NCBI RefSeq assembly: GCF_019059575.1
Contig: NW_024881854.1
Span: 496,001-560,000 of the forward strand
Direction of reading: 5' to 3'
Origin: Amphibalanus amphitrite
Lineage: Eukaryota; Arthropoda; Thecostraca; Balanomorpha; Balanidae
Length of the DNA stretch: 64,000 bases
The first letter of the stretch is position 1. Each line of letters begins with the position of its first letter. A model generated the notes under the pieces. The model was not told the DNA's origin, did no database searches, and saw nothing but the letters and a program-made list of their open reading frames with translations. Shown piece by piece: positions 54,331 to 64,000 of the stretch. The position numbers and the translations under genes are program-made.

Positions 54331-54950
54331 CTGAAAACAGGTGGTGCCTGATGAGATGCAAAAATGAATGATAAAATTGTTTGTTTTGTTGGGAGCCATC
54401 TTTTTCGGTCTGAGAAGTCCCTTGCAGAGCTCTATGACTTAACTATGCTCTGGTGTAGTAATTTGGTTGTGCGAGCCAGCGACAGTGATTTGCGGAGGCG
54501 TGACTGTTCCCGTGGGACGATTGCCCTGTCGCGGGGGCGGTCCAGCCGTCTCCCCAACGGTCACCCGAAGAGGATTATGTGTCCTGGAATGGAACCGACA
54601 TCAACTACAGGTTGGCTGGTGGGGCGACCTCCAGTCCAGAGAGGGAACCATGAAGACTAGGGGCGATGCGGATTGGTTTTTCCTGAGGATAGCGAGGACG
54701 GAAGGAATCTAGCACCCTTGACCCCGAGTAACTTTTAAAGGGGGAAAAGGGGAATTTCCCCCCTTCGAAAATTCCGCTCCCCTTTCAAATTGTGCGTGAG
54801 CGGCTAGGGAGGGAAGGGGGAATTTCCCCCTTTCAAATTCATTTTTGAGCCCATTTTCAATCAATTCGCTACTCAGATTCTATAATCATCGTTGATCAGA
54901 CTCTAGTCATCAATCAACGTTGCTGGCGCTTAGATCATTTTCAATTTGAG
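54331..54950. other. Unassigned stretch left of the BEL element
   Basis: A frame at 54467-54712 is open but shows no family features. G-run/AATTT/C-run palindromes lie at 54741-54830. No TTAA element end is seen. Confidence 0.4.
54750..54759. promoter_or_regulatory. kappaB-type palindrome, site 1
   Basis: GGGAATTTCC matches the GGGRNWYYCC consensus bound by Rel/Dorsal/Relish factors. A second site lies at 54818-54827. Both sit in longer G/C-run palindromes, so chance is quite possible. Confidence 0.2.
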
Positions 54951-55209
54951 TGTAACGGCCATTCAAATCAATTTCTACAGATAAACCGCCATTCTACTAG
55001 GTGCCGCTATATTGTACGTAAAACATTAATCAATTATCAATGGACAATAATCTTACTTTTGTGGGATCTGACGTCCCAGTATCACAATCGTATGTGTCAA
55101 TGGCCACGCTTCACCGCGTGCCACGCCCTGTTCAAGGTTCTATTAATTGGAGGCGGCAAATTGGGGAAAAGAAAACATCGCTGCCCAATGACCTCTGGGC
55201 GGCGGTTAC
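54951..55209 (-). repeat. BEL/Pao 3-prime LTR
   Basis: TGTAACGGCC to GCGGTTACA. A purine-rich stretch (GGTGGGAG on the minus strand, 55210-55217) adjoins it as the likely polypurine tract. Confidence 0.85.
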
Positions 55210-55811
55210 ACTCCCACCAATCGGTCACGATTCTTTAACAAGACAGTCCACACGCAACACGACCGCGGAGCGCAACCATCCTGCGCCACACGACCGACGA
55301 CGGTAAAGATGGTGGCAAACTGAAATCATCTTACGTCACGGGAGTTGCCCGTCGTCCATCACTAAGCGTCAGCCGCTCACGATACGTAGCGCCAACACAT
55401 ACTAGTCAGCTCACTCGTCGGCTGACGTGCCACTCTCCTCAGTTCACAACGCACTAACAACCACCACACTGTCGGTGGCTGTTAACTGTTTATGTCGCAC
55501 GCTCTGAGGCACTGCATAACTGCATGTCTCAGTTAAACCTTCAACGTCTGAGCCACTGTCATCAAATGAGCCACCGTCGTCACTCGCAGAGCCACAGACA
55601 GCCCCACGCGCAACGCTCAGGGTCGCAGCAGTAGTCTAGGCTACGCAGCAGTCCAGGCTACGCAGCAGCTACACAGTTCAGCCTGACAGCTGCGCACAGT
55701 TCAGCCCCACTGAGCGCCGTCGATGGCTGCAGCCGCCAACTCTGCTCAAGCGCCGCCGGAGCCACCAGCAGCGCGCGGCCCAGCTCCGCCGAGCGCCACC
55801 GAAGTCGGCGC

Positions 55812-58800
55812 CTACGGGAGGAGCCGCACCAGCTTCTGTATCGGTCGATCATATGTTCCGTCTTTCGTGCGTACGGCGACCCGCCGGACGAATCCGTCGT
55901 CGGACGGATGAAGCCGCGTGACGCGCCCCAGCATCCACTTGCAGCGGGGAGAGTTGTCGTCGACAACGAGCACGACGCTGTCCAGTTCGATGTTCTCGTG
56001 CGCTGTCGCCCATTTCCTCCTTTCCTGGAGACTCGGGAGGAACTCGGAGCGCCATCGTTGCCAGAACCGGTTTGCCAGGTACTGGACGCGTCGCCAGCGA
56101 CGACGGCAGTAGACGTCAGTCCTCTGAAAGGCACCAGGCGGCGAAAGCACTACATTACATTTCTGTGTTAGTAGAGTCATGGGTGAGATTGGGTGGGGTT
56201 CATCGGGAGTCATGTTGAAGGATGTGAGGGGCCTGCTATTAACGATAGCTTCCACTTCGCAGAGCAGCGTTCGCAGGAGCTCGTCATCCAGCCGAGCCCC
56301 GTGACATTCCTGAACGAGACCGCCCAAGACAGCCCGAGCGGAGCGAATCATGCGCTCCCAGACGCCTCCTGCGTGGCTGGCTGTTGGGACATTCATCCGA
56401 AAGATGACCCAGTCGCAGTTCTCCTTCACCAGCTCTCTGCGTAACCTGTCGTCGTCCATCTCGTCCAAAGCCTGCTCTAAGGCTCTCTTCCCGCCCACGA
56501 AGTTTGTGCCTCTGTCACTTCGCAGCACCCTCACCGGGCCTCTTCGGCTCACAAACCGTCTGTAGGCGTTAAGAAAAGAGTCCGTCGACAGTGAGTTTGC
56601 CGTCTCGATATACACTGCCCGAGACGACATGCACGTGAAGAGAACGCCCCACCTTTTCACTTCACTCCGTCGCTCCTGTACCAGGAATGGACCAAACAAG
56701 TCCACGCCTGAATAGGTGAAAGGCGCCGCAGGTTCCAGTCTGTCATGCGGCAGGTCGGCCATCTTCTGATTCAGAACGTGGCCACGGAGCTTCTTGCAGT
56801 TGACACACTTCAGAATCAGGCGTGCCACCGATCGTCTCCCTCCGACGACCCAGTAGCCAGATGACCTCAGTCGAGCGAGAGTGAGACCTCGCCCAGCATG
56901 TCCGACTTTCTCATGGCACTCCTTGACGATCAGATACGTCACATGGCTTCGGTTGGGGATGATAACAGGGTGCACCTCACTCTCTGGAAAACCGCTCCTG
57001 CGAAGCCTCCCACCAACACAGATCAACCCGTCTCGCACAACTGGATCGAGACGAGACATCTCTTTGGGAACCGTGGCAGTCCGCCGTCCGGCTCCCACCG
57101 TCCTTGCCTGTCCCGATCGTCCAGCGCGGTCGACTTCACCTGGCAGCTCCTGTCGCTGCAATGCTGTCAGAATGATCCTCTCTGCTTCTTCCAGTTCTTC
57201 TACTCCGACTTGCGTTTTGGGAACATCTCGTGACTGCACGGCACTCCTCTTCATCATCACGAGGTGGTGAAGTTTCCTCACGTACAGGACGCACGTCGCT
57301 ACTGCTCGCTTGGCTCGCCACCAGCTAGAGAAGCACTCGAGCCTCTTCGGAATTCCAGCGAACTCCTCCCGCGCTGCTGTGGCGAAGCTGAAAGCAGAGC
57401 GTGACTTCACCTCAGGATCTTCGTCTCCAACCTCCCGTGGTCCCTCGCCCTCCGGCAGGACCGCACGGGACAGGAAGGCAGGTCCGTGCCACCACAAGGC
57501 ACTGTCCACCAGTTCCTCGGCTCTGATGCCTCGGGAGGCAAGATCGGCTGGATTCTCCTCACTTGTCACGTGCCTCCACTGACTTGGCTCAGTATGGTTG
57601 CGAATTTCCTGAACTCGATTCGCGACATAAACGTGAAAACGTCTCGCTTCGTTCGAAATATAGCCTAACACCACCTTACTGTCTGTCCAGTAGAACTCTT
57701 GTAGGTGCTGCAGCTTCAGTTCGTCCTGGAGGAACTTGCTCATCCTCACAGAGAGTACGGCAGCGGTCAACTCGAGCCTTGGCACCGTAACCGGCTTGGT
57801 TGGTGCCACACGAGCCTTGCTGATGATCAGTGAACAGTTGACCAGTCCATTTTGGTCAACCGTCCTCACGTAACTGCACTGCCCGTAGCCCACAGCGCTG
57901 GCGTCGGAGAAATGATGCAGCTCTACAGTCATCTTGTCCTGCAGCCCACCTTCCACATAGCATCGTGGAACACTCACGATCTTCAGAGCCAACATACTCT
58001 CCATCCACTCCTTCCATGCGTCAGCCACATCGCTGGGCACGGGATCGTCCCATCCGCAGCCCTCACGACACAGCTCCCTCAGTAGCAATTTCCCTCTCAA
58101 GATGAAAGGAGACACCAGGCCCAGTGGATCAAAAAACGAACTTACTACTGATAGTATTCCTCTTCTGGTCACTTCTCTGACTCTCGGCGTGACGTGGATG
58201 GATAACATGTCGGTGTCCGTGTCCCAGTCGATTCCCAGAGTCCGCTCAACGGGAAGATCACCGGAACCGACATCTAGACTCCGAAGTCCAGCGCAGCGAC
58301 TCTCCATCGGCACCGACTTCACGACATCAATGCTGTTCGAGAGGATCTTGTGAACAGTGAAGCCTCCACGTGCGCAGAGTTTTCTGGTCGTGTCAATCAG
58401 TTTGACCGCTGTCTCGGCGTCTGGTACAGAGATGAGACCGTCGTCAATATAGAAATCACCTTTCATAAAGTCGGCGGCCTCTCTTTCAGTGTCACCTCGC
58501 TGACAATCAGCAGCAGCTCTGAGTGCAAACATTGCACACGCGGGTGACGAGGTGGCACCGAATAGGTGAGTCTTCATCCGGTACTCAGTTGGGTCTCTTT
58601 TCAAGTCGCCATCCTCCCACCACAGGAACCTGAGCAAGTTGCGATCCCTGACGTTGACTCCCACTTGGTTGAACATCGCCTCCAAGTCGCAGGAAACCGC
58701 CACAGGCTCCTTACGGAATCGGCACAGGATTCCGGTGAGGCTGTTTGTGAGGTCCGGTCCCTGTAAGAGGTGGCTGTTTAGCACGTGACCCCGAAACTCT

Positions 58801-60025
58801 GCACTGCAGTCAAATACGATTCGAATCTTGTTCTTTTGTGGGTGGTACACCCCGTGATGCGGAATGTACCAAACCCTGCCATCATCCAGCTCCAGTTCTT
58901 CACTGGGGACTTTCTCTGCGTAGCCCTTCTCTAACGTCGCCGCCATGAAGCCGGTGTAGTCGTGTCTGTAGGCCTCGTTTCTCACCAGCTTCGCCTTCAG
59001 TCCTTTGAGTCTTTGCATGGCGACTGTCTTGTTGTTTGGCATGGACACTTTGTCATTCTTCAGTGGCAGCGGCATCTGAAAATGGCCATCCTCGCGGTGC
59101 TCGAGTCCCTCACTCATCTTCACAAACTGTCGATCCTGGATCGATAAAGCTGTCTTATCCTCTCGGCCAGTCTCCTGGAAGTCGGATTCGAGCACCTTCA
59201 GCACCTCCAGTGGGCTCACCTCGCGCACCTGTGATCTGAAGGCGAAATGACAACGTTTGGGGTGACCATCGCTAGTGTCCACCAGATGACACGTCGCGTC
59301 CGGGTCGTTGCTCCCACCGAGACAGCCAACGATGCCCCACCCCAGGTGGGTTCGGATCGCCCAGGGCTCGTTGTCCTTACCAGAAACCACGTCCAGTGGC
59401 TTGATGGCGCGTGAACAGTTGGTCCCCAAAAGCAGAGCCACTGGTGCGCCAGGGAAGAACTCCGGCATTTTACTGGCTACTCTCTCCAGATGCTTCCACT
59501 TCATGGCTGTCTCCCTTTTAGGAACGACCTTCTTGGAGCATGGGATTTCAGGACGAGTGTAGGTTGATGGCAGTCTGATGGCTTCATCTGCTGTCAGGGG
59601 CTGGATCACCAGACCCTGTACCGCTCGGCTGCTGATGACCGACTTCCCCGTCATAGTGCTCAGCTCCAGTTTCGTGGCTCTACCGTCGACTTTCAGGGCT
59701 TCACAAACAGGCTCTGAAGCAAAACAGGCATCAGACTGAGCGTCCAGTACAGCATACACCAGCACGCTGTGTTCCGGGTTGTCAACATGACTCAGTAGCA
59801 CTGGCACCACCAGTGAGTGACAGCAGCCTCCTCCTTCAGCATCTGACACAGAGCCCGAGCAGAATGAAGTCGCCTGCGGTGCCGCGTGGGACGTCCTCCG
59901 TTGGCCTTCAGGCTGAACCTCAGCTTTCTTGAGAAGTGACTCATCATGCAGAATCGTAGGGTGCCACCTGCCACATTCATCACACTTGCATCTTGAGCGG
60001 CATTCCCTCCACCTGTGTCCTCTTC
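55812..60025 (-). CDS. BEL/Pao pol: protease, RT, RNase H, integrase
   Basis: On the minus strand the domains are: a Cys-rich start; a retropepsin-like protease with a DAQSD active-site stretch near 59745; reverse transcriptase with YIDD at 58440-58451; RNase H (HHFSDASA near 57900-57920, YWTDSK later); integrase with an HHCC zinc site (about 56790-56915) and the Asp-Asp-Glu set (GVD near 56705, SDRGTNF near 56505, WERMIR near 56360); and the C-terminal domain found in Pao-type integrases. Together these copy RNA to DNA and insert it. The order, with integrase last and the Pao-type protease, identifies BEL/Pao. The frame ends at 55812. Confidence 0.9.
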
Positions 60026-61226
60026 TTAACCCGCGCCCTGCTGGGGGGGGGGGTGTTTGAACACCCCCCCTTGTGGTTTTTCGCGAATATTTCAAAAACG
60101 GCGGCGCGGAGCGCCGCCGTTTTTGGTACACCTTATCATACATCAATTCTACACATGTTGTGAAAATTTCAGACCAAGGTCATTCAAGGTCAGGTCACCA
60201 GGTCACTTGAAGTGACCTCACCTCATAAAAAGTTTCAATGTCTGTCATAGCCACACCGAGTGACCGATCACTTTGAAACTTTCAGCGATTGCTAAGAGCA
60301 ATAGCATGTACAAAATGTATATCTCAGAATTTTGATATCGATGACCTAAGGTCAGGTCAATTTTGCGACCTCCCCATTATAAGTCAATGGGAGAAAATTG
60401 AAATGCGCCTCTTTTGGATGAAAGACATTATAAACACTCCCAAACACCGAATTACAAGTGGTTCAGACACACTGAACATGAAAATGGTGTCCGTGACCCT
60501 TGTTTATGCCCTGAGGTCATCTTAGGTCACGAATGGTATCTAAGAGTTTTTCGCAAATAACTTTTGATAGAGGCATGCTAGAGCGATGAAAACGCCTTAG
60601 ATGTGTTCAGCTCGACGATACGGATCGACTGATATGCAACATGACCCTTCCCGGTCTGGTCATGACCTTGACCTGAGGTCAAATTTTCAAGTTGACCTTT
60701 CAAGGTCAAGTTATAGTTCATTCGATGCGTCTTGACGAGAGGAACACGATGCTGGTGAAAGTAAGCTCGTACAAGGCTTGGGTCAAAAGTTATTGCAGAA
60801 AAACTGTTTTCGAAAAAATCGGCTATTTTTGCAGTTTTTGCCCCCTGCAGGCAAAACCGTTGACGTTAGGTCAAATCTGAGAGAATTACTCAGAAAGGGC
60901 GTTAATAGGGCTATCGAATGCGCTTTTCCGCGGCGCTGTAGCTCTATTGGTTCCCGAGTTATGCGTTGGCTTCTTTGAAATTTTCGACATTCGACCTTGA
61001 AATCGGCGAAATTTTGCCTTCAATGACCTCTGGTGACCTGACCTTTGACCTGACCAAAAAATTGACCGAAGTGATTTCGTCATTATTTTTGACGCTCTTT
61101 CGAACGCCGCCTTCCGCGTATCGCTACGTGGCCCAGGAGCCGAGTTACAAGGGGGGGGGTGTTCAAACACCCCCCCCCCCCCAGCAGGGCGTGGAAATCC
61201 AGGACCCCCAGCGGGGCGCGGGTTAA
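60026..61226 (-). mobile_element. Family A TTAA element inserted in the BEL element
   Basis: TTAA at 60026-60029 and 61223-61226, with the full family plan in minus orientation (single tip and GC palindrome left, double tip right). It lies between the gag and pol parts of the BEL element, so it is younger than that insertion. Confidence 0.9.
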
Positions 61227-62981
61227 GCAGCCTCGACACAGTCCCAGCTCGTTGACCTTGCTGTTCCGTTCAGTTCCAGTCATCCTTTTGAAGGTGTCGC
61301 AGTCGCTTATCTTGTGCTGGTGTTGACACAGTTCGCATGTTGAAGGCTTCCTTGTGTCCACTTGAGTTCCTCCATTGGCCCTCTTCACACCCGTTGTGGA
61401 CATGAAAGTCCTGGCCTTACTCTGTGTCTTCTGTGGGGCTTGCCGCGTTTCTTCACACTTGGGTACATCCACTGGTCCGCAAGCAATCCTGGCTTCGATG
61501 CCGACAAAACGGACAAACTCTGAGAACGGTGGATGTCTCCTTTTAGCAACGCCCTTTTCATCGTAGAGCCACTTGTCCACCTCCCTCTTCCATCTGTCCA
61601 CCAGGTACTTGGGCAGCTTCTTCACCATCATCTGAATTTCCAGGTAGTCATCCAGGATTCCTAGGTGGCGAAGAGGACCCGCAGCTGCCGCTTGGCAGTG
61701 CTCGAGGAAATCAGCATAATCTCTGAGAGCACGACCATCTTCATTTTTGATTGCGGGCCAGCTCCTCAACTTCATGCGATACGTGTTGGATATGATGAAG
61801 TCATTTCCGAACCTGTCATTCAGTCTCGCCTTCGCCTGCGAGTAAGCCTCATCTGTCCTCAGGTGGAGCAGGCCCAGGATGGCTGTCTTGGCTTCACCCG
61901 CTGTGTACTTTCCTAGAAAGTGAAGGCGTTCGATGGGAGAGGATGTCTGATGTTCAATATAGGTTTCAAAAGACTTCAGCCACATTGGAAACTCCTGAAT
62001 GTTGCCACTGAAGGTGCCTGGTTCCAGCACGGGAAGCCTACTACCATTGTGTCGCTCAGTAAGCAGATCTGCCAGTCTGTGTAGTGCTGCTTGAGTGCTG
62101 GGTTCATCATCCTCCACTCGACCATTGGCTGTCTTGTCGTCTCTTCCTGTACCTTGGACATTATCCTTCACTTGGACTGCAGCATCAATGGAGACATCAT
62201 TTCTTGGTACTGCTCCAGTTCCAGTGACCACTTCAGTATTCTCCTCCTTTGCACCAGGTCCAACTTCATCACTTGGGTCTTGACTTGCTCCCTCCTCCCT
62301 GTCAACATCAAACTGGTCAACCACCCTCAGCTTGGCTTCATTTATGTTCATTTCTGTTTTTATATCCAGTTGTTCTTGCTCCAGCAGCAGCTGTTCTTGT
62401 TTTTGCTTCAGATGCTGCCTTCTTCTACTCATTGCAGCTCTTGCTTCCAGCTCTGCTCTGTCCTGCTGCATCTTGAGCTTCATGAGCACAACCTGTGCCT
62501 TTACTTCGCTGCCGGCACATGACTTGCTTGAACGTGATCCACCAGCGTCAGATCTTGCAGGAGTAGCATCATCTGCGGAGACTGAAGACAGGTGAGCCTC
62601 CACCTTGCCTTTCAGCTCATTCACTTCAGTGAGGTTCTTGTCATGATCCAGGTTTTCTCTCTCTTCACCCTCCATCAGGGAGCATATCACTTCATATGTT
62701 TGCACAAAATCAACATAATCATGCTTCCAGACGTCAAAGTCCTTCCTGATCACTTGTGGCTTTTCTTCCTGCTCAACAGACTCCAACAGTAAGCTGCCAC
62801 GTGATCTCAGCTTCTTCAATAACTGCTTGTACAGCTTTGACTTCTGAGCAGCCTGGTAGCATCTACCTTTCTCAGTTGTCCGCAGCTCCCTGCCCTTCGC
62901 AGACAACATCCTCTGTTCGTCACTCATTGTGGACCAGGCAAGGAATTGCTCAAGAAAAGATGGCACAGGATTTAGTTTCAC
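61227..62981 (-). CDS. BEL/Pao gag part
   Basis: On the minus strand the frame starts MKLNPVPSFLEQF at 62981. A long charged, Gln-rich coiled coil (about 62300-62560) precedes the BEL-type gag domain (FSGNIQEFPMWLKSFETYI, near 61960-62010, then GEAKTAILGLL), which forms the particle core. A Cys/His cluster (CELCQHQHKISDC) follows at about 61290-61340. The A element borders it at 61226. Confidence 0.85.
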
Positions 62982-63355
62982 TACTTAAATAAATGTAAGA
63001 GGTGCAAATAATAGTTTAAATACTGCAATAACAAAACAAAAAATAAAGCACAAAAAATTGTGACCCAAAACCAGTGTTAACACGTCAAGGTCAGACGTCC
63101 AGGTGCTGAGGCCAAAACTCAAGGTCAAAGTGACAAATACAGGTGTGTCTAGCTACAAACACCTCTACTAGTCAACCATCATGCATGATACGACAGGGGG
63201 AATCCTACTAACAACCCTGCGTAACCACTGACTGTCCTAGAATCTACAACCAGTTGATATTCATTCAGTGCAACTGAAACTGTTAAAAGAAGAAAATAAA
63301 GACAATCTTTCAACTACAAAGTCTCAAAATCAGGACTAGATCCTAAAAGTTTTAC

Positions 63356-63615
63356 TGTAACGGCCATTCAAATCAATTTCTACAGATAGACCGCCATTCT
63401 ACTAGGTGCCGCTATATTGTACGTAAAACATTAATCAATTATCAATGGACAATAATCTTACTTTTGTGGGATCTGACGTCCCAGTATCACAATCGTATGT
63501 GTCAATGGCCACGCTTCACCGCGTGCCACGCCCTGTTCAAGGTTCTATTAATTGGAGGCGGCAAATTGGGGAAAAGAAAACATCGCTGCCCAATGACCTC
63601 TGGGCGGCGGTTACA
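63356..63615 (-). repeat. BEL/Pao 5-prime LTR
   Basis: Nearly identical to 54951-55209, with the same TGTAAC and GTTACA ends. Confidence 0.85.
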
Positions 63616-63900
63616 GAACTGACGTTCATGACGTTCACATCCAACCATTTTACGTTCAGTGTAGCGGGAACTACAGATTTGACCCGATACTGATCGGATG
63701 GTCGGTGGGACCGTCTCTTGTCTTGTCTCTTCCGTCTCTTCGAAATCACTGACATATCGCTACAGGCGTCGACGTAGAAACTGGCGGGGGACGGGGGTCA
63801 TGACCTCTAACATTAATACGCATAACACGCTGCAAACCAGGGGTCTTCCTTCGAACCAGGGTCCTTCAATCGGTCTTGGCCTAGCAAAAATAGTCACGTG
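63616..63900. other. Flank right of the BEL element
   Basis: No gene or known repeat is recognised. Confidence 0.4.
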
Positions 63901-64000
63901 TTAACCCGCGCCCCGTAGGGCTACCGGCGGACCCTACCACCCGTAGGGGGGGGGCGTTTCGGCCCCCCTAAGATCTCGGAAAGTTACCGTCCGATTTTCA
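63901..64000 (+). mobile_element. Start of another TTAA element (family L), cut by the window
   Basis: TTAA at 63901-63904, then CCCGCGCCCCGTAGGG with an inner CCCGTAGGGG 28 bp in, then a G-run/C-run hairpin around GGGGCGTTTCGGCCCC. This is the double-tip end of a family not otherwise present here. Confidence 0.7.

Larger units (their letters stand above)
54951..63615 (-). mobile_element. BEL/Pao LTR retroelement, interrupted by one A element
   Basis: Two LTRs of about 260 bp (54951-55209 and 63356-63615), starting TGTAAC and ending GTTACA, enclose gag and pol parts on the minus strand. By eye the LTRs differ at about one position, so the insertion is young. Pol has the BEL/Pao domain order and looks whole. 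An A element (60026-61226) separates the gag part from the pol part. The bases just outside the LTRs do not form an obvious short target duplication. Confidence 0.9.

Noticed and set aside
54420-54720. tRNA-derived SINE
   Set aside because: Some A-box and B-box-like words occur, but not at proper spacing, and no tail or target duplication is visible.

Overview
This window is invertebrate nuclear DNA, most likely from an arthropod and possibly a crustacean such as a barnacle. The evidence is spliced host exons with GC-rich codons, a BEL/Pao retroelement, a Ty3/gypsy remnant, LINE pieces, hAT-like elements and a degenerate (CCTAA)n tract of the arthropod telomere type. The species guess is inference. 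No bacterial operon, CRISPR array, rRNA or convincing tRNA is visible.

Most of the 64 kb is a nest of non-coding elements of about 0.8-1.2 kb bounded by TTAA. I sort them into about a dozen families, labelled A to L here only for cross-reference. They start CCCGCGCC, CCCTCGCC, CCCTAGAA or CCCTATTC, which together with TTAA points to piggyBac-like non-autonomous elements. They share one plan: a terminal tip, a G-run/C-run hairpin at each end, a GC palindrome near one end, a core packed with GGTCA/TGACC (nuclear-receptor half-site) repeats, and at the opposite end a second copy of the tip about 27 bp inside the first. No transposase for them is present.

Layout. 1-810: Ty3/gypsy fossil tail and possible LTR. 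811-10853: nested block, with an A fragment split by a foldback element and a B copy split by an A copy, a TTA-flanked inverted-repeat element and a C-D-E-F(G) chain placed end to end at one TTAA. 10854-17159: part of an FG-nucleoporin gene on the + strand, with a duplicated coiled-coil exon and a further F-D-H chain. 17160-25138: more C, B, I, J and A copies. 25708-42388: three exons of a + strand leucine-rich-repeat gene whose phases agree; its roughly 14.4-kb intron holds a bloated hAT-like element, a minisatellite, a TTGTATCA element and further insertions. 43.5-46.4 kb: LINE pieces in two orientations and an hAT-type inverted-repeat element. 46.4-54.9 kb: unrecognised DNA, then a cluster of A and H copies and old decayed copies. 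54951-63615: a minus-strand BEL/Pao element with two nearly identical LTRs, carrying an A copy between its gag and pol parts. 63901 onward: the start of another TTAA element running off the edge.

The host genes are only partly contained. No exon shows a definite start codon, and the last exon of each gene has both a possible donor and a read-through stop. The nesting gives a relative history: the BEL element is young by its LTRs and A inserted into it later, so family A moved very recently.
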